Positions 1-7,881 of a stretch of DNA of 64,000 nt are shown here, piece by piece. The notes below the pieces were generated by a model. It ran no database searches, had not been told where the DNA came from, and worked only from the letters and a program-made list of their open reading frames with translations. Source of the DNA: a virus; IMG/VR virus record IMGVR_UViG_3300022821_000013, positions 29,251 to 93,250 of that record; one strand, 5' to 3'. The position numbers and the translations under genes are program-made. How positions within the stretch are numbered: the first letter of the stretch is position 1; every line of letters starts with the position of its first letter.

Positions 1-521
1 TTATTCAAAAGATGTGATTTAGGTGAAAACTTAACAGTTCCATTACTTAAATCTGTATCTTCTAATGCTATAAATACTTTACATATATGATTTGTTGATG
101 TAGTGTTCAAATGTAATAATTGATTGTGTATCGCTTTAGTTTCACCTAAAAACGTATTCATAGTATGAAATGGTTTAGGTTTCTTAGCGAATAAATACTC
201 TATTGTATTTAATATAGTTGTATTATACAATAATTCTTCTGATAAAGAATTAGTCTTAAAATAATCATAAACTGTATTTTTATAACCATATGAATAATAT
301 GGAGATTCTAAGTTTACATCACCAGTTATTATTGACTTTTGTAATTGAGATTCAAATTCATCAATGAATAATTGATCTATATCCAAATCAATTTTTAGAA
401 ATCCAAATCTATGAAAAAATAATATATCTTTTAAATGGTTCTTATCAAATTCATTTCTAATAGGATATAGATACATTGGTAGATTTGGCATTTCCGACAT
501 AGGCAATGGGAAATCTATCAT
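1..521 (-). CDS. PhyH-like Fe(II)/2-oxoglutarate dioxygenase, 3' end cut by window
   Basis: This reading frame starts at ATG 521, overlaps the upstream glycosyltransferase stop as ATGA, and runs off the window after 173 codons. The N-terminal segment reads FFHRFGFLKI. Residues about 129-170 follow the phytanoyl-CoA dioxygenase layout: NQLLHLNTTS, then KVFIALEDTD, then SNGTVKFSPKSH, like QLxHxD...KvFiyLxDvd...G.f.f.PGSH. The family hydroxylates small molecules or glycans using Fe(II) and 2-oxoglutarate. The usual second metal ligand (D of HxD) reads as N here (HLN), so activity is uncertain. The rest of the fold, including the 2OG-binding Arg, lies outside the window. The gene sits at the end of a sugar-transfer cluster, which suggests a role in glycan or nucleotide-sugar tailoring; that is inference. 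Confidence 0.65.
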   Translation of the reverse strand, partial: MIDFPLPMSEMPNLPMYLYPIRNEFDKNHLKDILFFHRFGFLKIDLDIDQLFIDEFESQLQKSIITGDVNLESPYYSYGYKNTVYDYFKTNSLSEELLYNTTILNTIEYLFAKKPKPFHTMNTFLGETKAIHNQLLHLNTTSTNHICKVFIALEDTDLSNGTVKFSPKSHLLN

Positions 522-1144
522 ATAGAGTTATAAAGGTTATTCTGTTTAACTTGTTTATCTAAATCTTTAATATGTATAAGTTCATAACCAGAATCGCTTG
601 GTAATTTTGAATATTTATCAAATCCAACTATAGTTTCGTGAACTGCACCTTGCCATTTAATTTTATCTGTATTCTTATATAATCTAGCTTGGTAATCTGG
701 ATAATTTATATATCCATTCAAATCTATCTGCCATCTCATTTTTTTAATATAATCTTCTGTTATACCATTAACTATATTAATTCTTGGTAAATAGAATAAA
801 TCTATATCTGAGTATTGAGTTAAAAAATCCTTTATAATATCAGGAAAATACTCATTTATATATTCATCTGAATCTATATTAAATATATAATCACCAGAAC
901 ATTTAGAATTTAAAAAATTCTTTTGGTGTGCAAAATCTCTATTTAAAGGATTTTCATATACTTTGATTTGATCTGATGTTGATGTATATTCAAAACATAA
1001 ATCTATAATATCACGTGTAGTATTACCTTGATCTTGTACTATGACTATTTCATCATTAGATTGTATAGATTTTAATAATAAATCAACTAAAAACTTAAAT
1101 TCTTTATATTCATTACATACTAAAATTGCGTATGATATTTTCAT
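518..1144 (-). CDS. Glycosyltransferase family 2 (GT-A fold)
   Basis: This 208-residue protein begins MKISYAILVCNEYKEF, the typical first strand and nucleotide-binding loop of family 2 glycosyltransferases. It continues with DEIVIVQDQG and the sugar-nucleotide/metal motif FNIDSDEYI near residue 92. Enzymes of this type move a sugar from a nucleotide donor to an acceptor in the cytoplasm. It is short, essentially the catalytic core only, and the acceptor cannot be read from sequence. The gene overlaps the next gene by an ATGA and is separated by a single base from the preceding one, so it belongs to the same operon as the GT-B enzymes. Likely roles are glycosylation of a virion protein or of phage DNA. 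Confidence 0.85.
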   Translation of the reverse strand: MKISYAILVCNEYKEFKFLVDLLLKSIQSNDEIVIVQDQGNTTRDIIDLCFEYTSTSDQIKVYENPLNRDFAHQKNFLNSKCSGDYIFNIDSDEYINEYFPDIIKDFLTQYSDIDLFYLPRINIVNGITEDYIKKMRWQIDLNGYINYPDYQARLYKNTDKIKWQGAVHETIVGFDKYSKLPSDSGYELIHIKDLDKQVKQNNLYNSI

Positions 1145-1145
1145 A

Positions 1146-1985
1146 TTATTTCTTTTTCTTTATATTTTTCATTTTATCAGAATATAGGAAATCTGACTGT
1201 TTCTTTATATAATCTCTATCATCTTGGTATTGTTCCATCATACTATTAATTGTATCATCATCCGTTCTACCAGAACGCATAGAGTTTATTATTTCGTCCT
1301 TTAATTCCATAGAAGTCTTCATTCTATGTGTTATATCGGCTTTAACATATTCTTCTTTTGTTTCTGGAATACCATTATAATCAATACCTTTAAATTTATG
1401 AGCTTGTAAATAATCTCTCTGTGCTTGGCTCATCTCTACATATTGATCTATAGTTATAGTATTTGGATTACCTGGATCAACACCCAATCCATATAAAAAT
1501 CTATATTGTATTTCTTCTGGAAAATTATAATCTATCAATTGATAATAATTAAAATTCTTTATTATCATCCGTCTATATGCTTTAGGCTTCTTATCAGTAA
1601 CATATTCACGTATAACACCATCATAATAACGTCTAGATGATAAATCCATTTTTAATTTTGGTATATCAAGTATAGTGTGCTTCTGCTCATAATATATATA
1701 TTTCAATCCATATTTGTCTGCTATATCATCAAATGAACTTACATCAAATGCGTCTAAATTTAATGCATGGACATAACCATCATAATTCTTATTAAGAACT
1801 AATAATAAATATTCATGTGGTTGATCTAAACCCTTACGTTGATATTCTTTGCTTGATGGGGTATAGTTACCAATGATAACCATACCTTTTTCAAGTCTAT
1901 TATGAACTATAGGAGTTTTACGTAAAATCCTATCACGATGTTGTAAGTTTTTAAAATGTCGTATATCTTTATATGACTTAGCCAT
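1146..1985 (-). CDS. Conserved phage protein, possibly related to DNA end-protector-like proteins
   Basis: This 279-residue basic protein has the segment GMVIIGNYTPSSKEY followed by GYVHALNLDAFD (about residues 34-80). The arrangement 'Y.P......D..P..lvL....gY.haLNl..l' recalls a group of T4-like phage proteins annotated as DNA end protectors, but similarity is by eye only and the remaining 180 residues are not recognised. The start ATG lies inside the 3' end of the upstream GT4 gene (8-base overlap), so translation is probably coupled. No signal peptide or membrane segment is visible. The C-terminus is lysine-rich (KNIKKKK), which would suit contact with nucleic acid. Confidence 0.45.
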   Translation of the reverse strand: MAKSYKDIRHFKNLQHRDRILRKTPIVHNRLEKGMVIIGNYTPSSKEYQRKGLDQPHEYLLLVLNKNYDGYVHALNLDAFDVSSFDDIADKYGLKYIYYEQKHTILDIPKLKMDLSSRRYYDGVIREYVTDKKPKAYRRMIIKNFNYYQLIDYNFPEEIQYRFLYGLGVDPGNPNTITIDQYVEMSQAQRDYLQAHKFKGIDYNGIPETKEEYVKADITHRMKTSMELKDEIINSMRSGRTDDDTINSMMEQYQDDRDYIKKQSDFLYSDKMKNIKKKK

Positions 1986-3300
1986 TAGACTTTACTTTAT
2001 TTAATTTAGGTAATTCTATCTTTTTCAATTTAGGTAATTCCATCTTAACTTCAGTTGGTATATCAGGAATATATCTATCTAATATCTGCTCAAACTTCAC
2101 TTGCATTTTATCCAATGAGAAGTTATTTCTAATTGCATTCATACCAGATTTGGCGTTTTTAGATAATTTAAGTTCATTAGTATGTTTATAATGCAAAAAC
2201 ATAACTTGCTTAAAATGTTCATAATCAGGTTCAAACCAATGTGATTCTGGTATTAATACATCTTCCCAAACAGCAGATTGGTGTATTTTCTCTAATTTAC
2301 CAGGTAACATATGATGGTCTTTTTTATTTAGAAAATCTAAATGTCCAGACCAACCACTTGCAATTACAGGTTTACCTATAGATGCAAATTCCAACATAGG
2401 TCTACCATAACCCTCACCCCTAGTTAGATTTACCATTGCTGATACTTTCTTGTGATTATACAATGAAACCATTTCTTTTTTGCTTAATTCACCATGTAAT
2501 AAGTAAATATTTGGAATTTTACTTTTATCGGTAAATATAGATTGAATCTTGTTGATTTTTTCAACTACCATATCTCTATCTGTTATAGATAATGTTCCAA
2601 CTGATGTTTTCAATATTAATGCTGGTTTAGCTCCTTCAGTATTATAGAATGTTTCTATAAATGATTTTACTAACATACCAGTATTCTTGCGATCTTGACC
2701 TAAATCACCATTTAACCAATGACCAACATATAAATATGCAAACTCTTCATCTATATTGTCTAATATATTAGCTATACTTGGTTCTACAGGAGTCTTCTTA
2801 TTAATTAATTTAGTATCAACACCCTCAAATAAAACCTCACATGGTCTCATAAGTTCAAGTTGACCAGTTCGATTACCATTATTATCTTTAATTTCATATT
2901 TAGAAACTTCAAATACATCTTTGCTATGTTTAGATGGAACTATAACTAAATCCATTTGATTACAACCCTCAATCCACTTAGCAGATGATAGGTTTGTTTC
3001 TATTCCAGCTGTAATACCAATATTGTATTTTCCTAACCTTTTAAATAATGATGGAACTGTAACCTGCATAAATATATCAGGTGCTTCAGTAACTTTAACT
3101 GCTATTCTATCAATAATACTTATATCATCAGGATCATTAGTATCTAATGCACCCATAGGAGTTGAACCCCAACGTGTAGGTAATATTGTAATATCATATT
3201 TGTCCATATTAATCAATGATACTGCTAAATCACGTGCGTGATGTCCGTATCCTGATAGGGTATCGACTGGCCCTTCAAAATATAATTTTAATTTTGACAT
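1978..3300 (-). CDS. Glycosyltransferase family 4 (GT-B fold)
   Basis: This 440-residue protein has the GT4 two-domain layout. The N-terminal domain opens with KLKLYFEGPVDTLSGYGHH, whose Gly-rich loop contacts the acceptor. The C-terminal domain has LTRGEGYGRPMLEFASIGKPVIAS (about residues 294-316), the E-x7-E type nucleotide-sugar motif. It should transfer a sugar with retention of configuration. After the catalytic domain comes a tail containing ELPKLKKIELPKLN, a peptide that recurs at the N-terminus of the split glycosyltransferase half at 4624-5244. Its ATG follows the stop of the preceding gene with no spacer (TAAATG). Confidence 0.9.
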   Translation of the reverse strand: MSKLKLYFEGPVDTLSGYGHHARDLAVSLINMDKYDITILPTRWGSTPMGALDTNDPDDISIIDRIAVKVTEAPDIFMQVTVPSLFKRLGKYNIGITAGIETNLSSAKWIEGCNQMDLVIVPSKHSKDVFEVSKYEIKDNNGNRTGQLELMRPCEVLFEGVDTKLINKKTPVEPSIANILDNIDEEFAYLYVGHWLNGDLGQDRKNTGMLVKSFIETFYNTEGAKPALILKTSVGTLSITDRDMVVEKINKIQSIFTDKSKIPNIYLLHGELSKKEMVSLYNHKKVSAMVNLTRGEGYGRPMLEFASIGKPVIASGWSGHLDFLNKKDHHMLPGKLEKIHQSAVWEDVLIPESHWFEPDYEHFKQVMFLHYKHTNELKLSKNAKSGMNAIRNNFSLDKMQVKFEQILDRYIPDIPTEVKMELPKLKKIELPKLNKVKSNG

Positions 3301-3684
3301 TTATAATTCCTTTAAGAAGTTTTCTGGTATTTCTTTTTTATCACTAAATTTTCTAACTTTATCTATTTCGGCAACTACATTATCATCCGAATCTGTTATA
3401 ATCCACATAATAGTATTTTTTCCAAACTCTAACTCATATTGTAAATCAACTATTTCAAACTCGTAACGTATAGTTCCGTATGTAGTTGGGATTATATTAT
3501 GAACTGATATATTATTATATACTTCTTCTGGAAATAACTCTATAAAATTAACTAAACAATTTATAGATTCTATACATGGTGCAGGAGAACCCATACAATC
3601 AAAGTTATAATGTAATTCTTTAATTCTATAAACCTTCTTAATAAGTTTATTCTTCTCTATCTTATTTTGATTGATCATATACAA
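3301..3684 (-). CDS. Hypothetical protein between glycosyltransferase genes
   Basis: This 127-residue protein starts MYMINQNKIEKNKLIKKV. It has no membrane segment, signal peptide or recognised motif; alternating hydrophobic stretches such as IRYEFEIVDLQYELEF and IMWIITDSDDNVVAEI suggest a small beta-rich fold. It overlaps the upstream glycosyltransferase C-terminal half by 23 bases and abuts the downstream GT4 start, so it is co-translated with the sugar cluster. Its function is unknown; an accessory role in the glycosylation pathway is a guess from position. Confidence 0.7.
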   Translation of the reverse strand: MYMINQNKIEKNKLIKKVYRIKELHYNFDCMGSPAPCIESINCLVNFIELFPEEVYNNISVHNIIPTTYGTIRYEFEIVDLQYELEFGKNTIMWIITDSDDNVVAEIDKVRKFSDKKEIPENFLKEL

Positions 3685-4612
3685 TTTTAGATGATTTGTT
3701 TTTAAATTGATCTATTTTAACATTCTCAAATGAAAACGTATCTACATCAGCCATATAGCCAACGAAGTCAGAATGTAATGTATCTATACATTTAATCATT
3801 CTGTTACACATATTCTTAGAAGTCATACCAGTTCTAACATCTAAACAATATTCTCTGGCTAATCGACCACGTCTATCACGTTCTTCTTTACCCATATCAT
3901 ATACTTTCTTTAGTGCATCAGCTACATCATTAGTAGAACAATAATCTTCGTATATATATGGTGTTGGTGGTGATCCAACCATAGTTCTTATTTTTGGATA
4001 TACTGGTAATACCCACTCACCATGTGTAGTATATTTACCATCAGCATTAGTCATCCAATCAGAGTTATAGTAACTTTCGTCAATTAACACGTCGTTTTCA
4101 TCTCTAAAGCCCATTTGATCTTGTAGCCCACCAGTAACATTTCCAATTATCATAGTACCAGCCATCATAGACTCGTGACTACTCAAACCCCAACCCTCAG
4201 CAAATGATATATTTAATGTTACATCTGATATATTATATAATCGGTTCATAGTTTTAGTATCTACTTTCTTAGGTGAAAATGCAACTTTATAATCAGGACA
4301 TAATGCCTCAATTACAGCTGGTAGATCAGTACCATTATTATCAATTGGATCTGTATGTAATATCAATACACATTTATCAGCTTTATCTTTTGGTAACATA
4401 TCACAGAACATCTTATAAGCTAATATAACATCGGATGGTCTTTTTCTTCTTATATTTCTATTAGACCAAAACACAGTAAATTCAGCATTTGTTCGTTGTA
4501 TATGGTCATTCTTAAACTTTAAAAATTCTTCATCATCTTCCTCAATAGGAAAATAATAATCTTCATTTATACCATGTGGTATATAGGATAAATACCTATT
4601 ATAATCTATCAT
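3662..4612 (-). CDS. C-terminal (nucleotide-sugar binding) half of a split GT-B glycosyltransferase
   Basis: This 316-residue protein begins in the linker region of a GT4 enzyme (YIPHGINEDYYFP) and contains only the C-terminal Rossmann domain. Visible elements are FTVFWSNRNIRRKRPSDVIL, then LYNISDVTLNISFAEGWGLS and HESMMAGTMIIGNVTGG (about residues 128-165), the E-x7-E donor-sugar site. The acceptor domain is missing from this protein and is encoded immediately upstream (4624-5244). The two frames are separated by tandem stops and 11 bases containing AAGG before this ATG, so this half has its own ribosome binding site. The two products probably assemble into one enzyme. Confidence 0.85.
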   Translation of the reverse strand: MIDYNRYLSYIPHGINEDYYFPIEEDDEEFLKFKNDHIQRTNAEFTVFWSNRNIRRKRPSDVILAYKMFCDMLPKDKADKCVLILHTDPIDNNGTDLPAVIEALCPDYKVAFSPKKVDTKTMNRLYNISDVTLNISFAEGWGLSSHESMMAGTMIIGNVTGGLQDQMGFRDENDVLIDESYYNSDWMTNADGKYTTHGEWVLPVYPKIRTMVGSPPTPYIYEDYCSTNDVADALKKVYDMGKEERDRRGRLAREYCLDVRTGMTSKNMCNRMIKCIDTLHSDFVGYMADVDTFSFENVKIDQFKNKSSKIVYDQSK

Positions 4613-4623
4613 CGTTAACCTTA

Positions 4624-5244
4624 TTATTTATGATCTATTGTTCTAAATTGCTCATCTCTAAGTACATCTTGATTTAAGGCATATGTTTGTTTTGATATAC
4701 CAATTAATAAATCACATGACTTATACGCACTTTTATTCCACATTGGAGATGGTGAATCATCCCAAATATTATAATATATTAATGGGATACCTTTTGATCT
4801 TATCTCATGTTCCATCATATATAACCAACCCCATTGTCTAGGATCCGTAAAGTGAAATATCATATCTGGTTTCTCATATGTCATAACTTCTAATAGAATA
4901 TCTCTATTGCCATATCCATTATTACAATATATATTAAAATATGAATCTTCAACTCCTGTTTCCTTTTCAATAGAATCACTAAGTAATATTTTTTTACCTT
5001 TCTCTGGGTGATTTAACCCAGCTCCAATCTGTGACCAATTATAACGATGAATAGTTCCTAAAACTATCTCTTTACTTTGAGTTGCAACACCACTAAAATA
5101 CCTAACATCATCAGATAATAATAATATCTTCTTACGCTTATCAGGTGCTAATACTTCGGTTCCATTTCTATCATCACCAACTTTAAATCTTATATGATCC
5201 TTGTTGGTTGGTTGTATAGGCTTTAACTTTGGTAATTCTACCAT
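4624..5244 (-). CDS. N-terminal (acceptor) half of a split GT-B glycosyltransferase
   Basis: This 206-residue protein carries the N-terminal GT-B domain: KKILLLSDDVRYFSGVATQS (strand 1 and its loop, about residues 39-58), then PDMIFHFTDPRQWGWL and GIPLIYYNIWDDSPSP, ending with SCDLLIGISKQTYAL. That is where a GT4 enzyme normally continues into 'YIPHGVD'. That continuation is the first part of the next gene. The N-terminus, MVELPKLKPIQP, repeats the ELPKLK peptide found in the tail of the neighbouring intact GT4. Its ATG overlaps the upstream stop as TAATG. Confidence 0.8.
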   Translation of the reverse strand: MVELPKLKPIQPTNKDHIRFKVGDDRNGTEVLAPDKRKKILLLSDDVRYFSGVATQSKEIVLGTIHRYNWSQIGAGLNHPEKGKKILLSDSIEKETGVEDSYFNIYCNNGYGNRDILLEVMTYEKPDMIFHFTDPRQWGWLYMMEHEIRSKGIPLIYYNIWDDSPSPMWNKSAYKSCDLLIGISKQTYALNQDVLRDEQFRTIDHK

Positions 5245-5510
5245 TAGTTACCTCTTGATTTTCTTGTAGTTGTTTTAGAAGTCTTTTTAGATTCAGATTT
5301 GATAGTTTCTTCGGTTTTCAAATCTAATTCATCTTGAATACCTTGTTCGATTTCTTCTTCTAATTCAGCTTGGATGTATTCTTCCAATGAATCAGTTGTA
5401 ATAGTAGCTTCCTCTTGAATAGGAGTTTCAACTTTAACTTCTTCTACTATCTCTATCGTTTCTGGTTCAACTCTTACTGGTGGAGTTGATTTTATAGCTC
5501 TATGTGCCAT
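5244..5510 (-). CDS. Small acidic low-complexity protein with basic tail
   Basis: This 88-residue protein is strongly acidic in the middle (EEYIQAELEEEIEQGIQDEL) and basic at the end (KKTSKTTTRKSRGN). It is rich in Glu, Thr and Val and probably mostly disordered. No family was recognised. ATG 5510 is preceded by AGGAAAC, an acceptable ribosome binding site. It is the first gene after a weak promoter-like site and overlaps the glycosyltransferase half that follows (TAATG). The charge pattern could serve as a linker or chaperone-like protein; that is speculation. Confidence 0.65.
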   Translation of the reverse strand: MAHRAIKSTPPVRVEPETIEIVEEVKVETPIQEEATITTDSLEEYIQAELEEEIEQGIQDELDLKTEETIKSESKKTSKTTTRKSRGN

Positions 5511-5532
5511 GCTCAGTTTCCTGTTTAAATTA

Positions 5533-5570
5533 AAAAATTCAAAGATAAATATAAACTAATTTTACAAGAA
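5533..5570 (-). promoter_or_regulatory. Weak Bacteroidota-type promoter candidate
   Basis: On the minus strand TATCTTTG (5541-5548) fits the -7 consensus TAnnTTTG, with CTTG 17 bases upstream (5566-5569). The spacer is shorter than the 20 bases in the five strong sites of this window. It lies between the Cas4-like nuclease stop and the 88-residue acidic protein and would drive the glycosyltransferase operon. Confidence 0.35.
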
Positions 5571-6533
5571 TTAACTTCGGTTGGTTTTTGTGCAATATTC
5601 ATCTGTATTATAAGGACAATAATTGCAATTAAAATTATTACGTCCAGTTTTTTTATCGAATGTCTTATCATATAAATAACTTCCATTACCGTCGAATCCA
5701 CCTTCCAAGAAATCAGTTATTATCTTTTTAGATTTATTGATTGTTACATTTCCATGTGGAACATCAACCTTTTGTATATAACTAACTTTAACTGGAAAAT
5801 CAACTGTCTCTGGATCTAATACCTTTCGTTTCAAAACATAAAAAACTGTTTTTATTTGTTCTAATGGTATATTCATTATATGAGAAAAGAATGTTCTATA
5901 TAATATTAATTGGGTTCTAATCACATCATCTTTCTTTTTATAGTCATTCCAAGATTTAGTAGCTGTCTTTAAATCTATTATTAGATATTCTTTTGTTTTC
6001 TTATCTTGTAGGACAATATCTAGTTTTTGTAATATAGCAACACCATAATCCTCTAATAGAGTATATATTGGAAATTCTATAGCAAATAACTTATATGTTT
6101 TTGTAGAAAAATACTTTAGTCTATTGGTTTTTAACCAATCTAATATTCTCACACCATCATTATAGAATTCAGCCATATCATCACGTGATATATCCATATC
6201 AACTTTTTCATTAATATCATTCTCTTGATATATCTCAACCATATAATGATGTAATAACTCGTTAAGATTTATAGCATCAGCTTCTTTAACCGATACATTA
6301 AATATATAATGTAAATACATCTGTATTGTCTGGTGCATTGCAGTACCAAATAACAGATGTATATTATATTTATCTATTCTATTCTTATCAATATATCTAA
6401 GTTTCCATTTATTAGGACAAGCAGTATACATCTGTATCTGACTGAATGATATTAATGGTGTGTCCTTTAGAAGTATTGGTTCTGGTTTATATGTTATATC
6501 ATCGAACTTTGGTAGTGTTTTTATAAAACTCAT
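5571..6533 (-). CDS. PD-(D/E)XK nuclease, Cas4/RecB-like with probable Fe-S cluster
   Basis: This 320-residue protein shows the RecB/Cas4 nuclease motifs in order: SFSQIQMYTACPNKWKLRY (first cluster Cys at C39), FGTAMHQTI (H67), KLDIVLQ (D172), LIIDLKT (D187, K189), and RTQLILYR (Q208). The C-terminal cysteines follow as C303-x2-C306-x7-C314. Four cysteines in this layout bind a 4Fe-4S cluster in Cas4 and AddB proteins. The family cuts single-stranded DNA ends. In a T4-like phage it may assist recombination-dependent replication or degrade host DNA. The ATG overlaps a small upstream frame (6499-6657). Confidence 0.88.
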   Translation of the reverse strand: MSFIKTLPKFDDITYKPEPILLKDTPLISFSQIQMYTACPNKWKLRYIDKNRIDKYNIHLLFGTAMHQTIQMYLHYIFNVSVKEADAINLNELLHHYMVEIYQENDINEKVDMDISRDDMAEFYNDGVRILDWLKTNRLKYFSTKTYKLFAIEFPIYTLLEDYGVAILQKLDIVLQDKKTKEYLIIDLKTATKSWNDYKKKDDVIRTQLILYRTFFSHIMNIPLEQIKTVFYVLKRKVLDPETVDFPVKVSYIQKVDVPHGNVTINKSKKIITDFLEGGFDGNGSYLYDKTFDKKTGRNNFNCNYCPYNTDEYCTKTNRS

Positions 6534-6657
6534 ATGCTAAATCAAATGTTTTAAATTGTTTAAATTTAATAATAATATCTCGGTCGTATATATCAATTAC
6601 CCACATCTTAGTTGATGATGAGTATATAGGGAATTTGTATCTTATTCGTCTATCCAT
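6499..6657 (-). CDS. Small hypothetical protein filling the gap between kinase and nuclease
   Basis: This is an open frame of 52 codons starting at ATG 6657 inside the last codons of the dNMP kinase gene and ending at TGA 6499 inside the start of the nuclease gene. The product begins MDRRIRYKFPIYSSSTKMW and continues VIDIYDRDIIIKFKQFKTF, a plausible small beta-rich basic protein. It exactly bridges a 108-base gap in an otherwise gapless operon and uses the same overlap style as its neighbours, which is the main argument that it is real. No function was recognised. Confidence 0.5.
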   Translation of the reverse strand: MDRRIRYKFPIYSSSTKMWVIDIYDRDIIIKFKQFKTFDLAYEFYKNTTKVR

Positions 6658-7196
6658 TCTTTAACCAATTGTTTAGCTTTTGTTTCTAATCCTATATAAT
6701 CACTATCGTTAAGTATGATATGGTCAAATTCAGAGTAACTTCTATCTAAATCCACTTCTGATTGGTGTTGGTCATCTGGTATAGAATAACCTTCATAACT
6801 AGCATCAATACGTACTACGATACCACCTAATCTCTTAATTGCATCAAGCTCACCCTTAAATCTAACATCAGTTATTATCCAATTACTATGATCATTATAA
6901 GTTGACATTAAAGATTTAATCCAAATATCATTATCGAAGTTATCTCTCAAACTTTCAGTTCCTAATATCTGTAACATTTGACGAACACTCATACCCCAAT
7001 CTTCTAAGTAATAAGGTTTGTAGTTATCATCAAAAAAATAATATTCTGGTAATCCAGTTATAATACCACATATTCGTTTTAAATTATTAGCAAATGATTT
7101 AGTTTCATACTTTTCATATAAACTACGCTGTAGTATTTTAGCAAACGTATCCTTTCCAGATCGTTTCTTACCTGATATACCTATTAATTTGTTCAT
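6642..7196 (-). CDS. 1: Deoxynucleoside monophosphate kinase (T4 gene 1-like)
   Basis: This 184-residue kinase has the P-loop GKKRSGKDT at residues 9-17. It continues with RQMLQILGTESLRDNFDND and WIITDVRFKGELDAIK, the sequence pattern of phage dNMP kinases. It phosphorylates dNMPs to dNDPs to feed phage DNA synthesis. The position next to the clamp loader subunit, and in the same genome as dUTPase and ribonucleotide reductase, fits a nucleotide-supply role. ATG 7196 overlaps the upstream gene's stop by 4 bases (ATGA). Confidence 0.92.
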   Translation of the reverse strand: MNKLIGISGKKRSGKDTFAKILQRSLYEKYETKSFANNLKRICGIITGLPEYYFFDDNYKPYYLEDWGMSVRQMLQILGTESLRDNFDNDIWIKSLMSTYNDHSNWIITDVRFKGELDAIKRLGGIVVRIDASYEGYSIPDDQHQSEVDLDRSYSEFDHIILNDSDYIGLETKAKQLVKEWIDE

Positions 7197-7645
7197 ATAG
7201 TTCCTATTTTTTTAATTATTTTTTTATATTCTTTATTATCTAAATTTGATTCCGATATAATATGAATTAACTCGTCTTTTCCATCCTGTATATCAATTAA
7301 CATATTATAATATGAAAGTGCAATTCTACCATTACAATTATAATAATTCATTATAGATTTTATTATAATATCAATATCTTTATCAGATTTGGTATTAGAT
7401 TTTATAAGTTTATTATATCCTAATTTACGTGGTAATACAAGTTGCATTAGTTTATACTGTTGTTCTGTATCAAGATATAGATTAGATACTATCTGTAGTG
7501 TATTGATAGTATCTAAATATTCAATATCCATTGATATTAATCTATTAACAATATAAAATGGAAACGTAGCCATTTCATGACTATCTATATCATCAAAGTT
7601 AGTTTTATAAGTTGTTAGATGTTTTATCGCTGTGTTTATATCCAT
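7193..7645 (-). CDS. 62: Clamp loader small subunit, gp62-like
   Basis: This 150-residue protein has no strong motif alone, but the central segment LPRKLGYNKLIKS (about residues 70-82), followed by YYNCNGRIALSYYNMLI, matches the layout of T4 gp62 ('PRGKRYGKWAKL ... Y.VN..DA..Y'). gp62 is the delta-like subunit that with four copies of gp44 opens the sliding clamp at primer ends. Gene order 45 / 44 / 62 as in T4, interrupted here by two extra genes, supports the call. It is shorter than T4 gp62 (187 residues). Confidence 0.7.
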   Translation of the reverse strand: MDINTAIKHLTTYKTNFDDIDSHEMATFPFYIVNRLISMDIEYLDTINTLQIVSNLYLDTEQQYKLMQLVLPRKLGYNKLIKSNTKSDKDIDIIIKSIMNYYNCNGRIALSYYNMLIDIQDGKDELIHIISESNLDNKEYKKIIKKIGTI

Positions 7646-7646
7646 A

Positions 7647-7880
7647 TTACAGTTTAGGCATTAACTCTTCAAGTATTTCACCACATTTAGAGCAACAGAA
7701 TACATCTATTGGGATGAACTGATCTGTTGGTTGTCCTGTTAATATAGCGGACGCTCTACGTATAATCATTTTAGTTTCAAATACATCATAATCACATGAT
7801 TTACAATGTACTTCTGTTGTCTTAGTTATATCTAATCTTGGTTGTTGCATTTGCTGATTGTTAGCTCCTACTAAATCCAT
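7647..7880 (-). CDS. Small zinc-ribbon protein
   Basis: This 77-residue protein has two CxxC knuckles, C26-K-S-C29 and C63-S-K-C66, separated by a region with ASAILTGQPTDQFIPID. This is the usual spacing of a zinc ribbon that binds nucleic acid or another protein. It sits between clamp-loader genes 44 and 62 with one-base spacers, so it is produced together with them. Similar small zinc proteins occur in replication regions of T4-like phages; the exact role is unknown. The N-terminus (NNQQMQQP) is probably disordered. Confidence 0.75.
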   Translation of the reverse strand: MDLVGANNQQMQQPRLDITKTTEVHCKSCDYDVFETKMIIRRASAILTGQPTDQFIPIDVFCCSKCGEILEELMPKL

Positions 7881-7881
7881 A

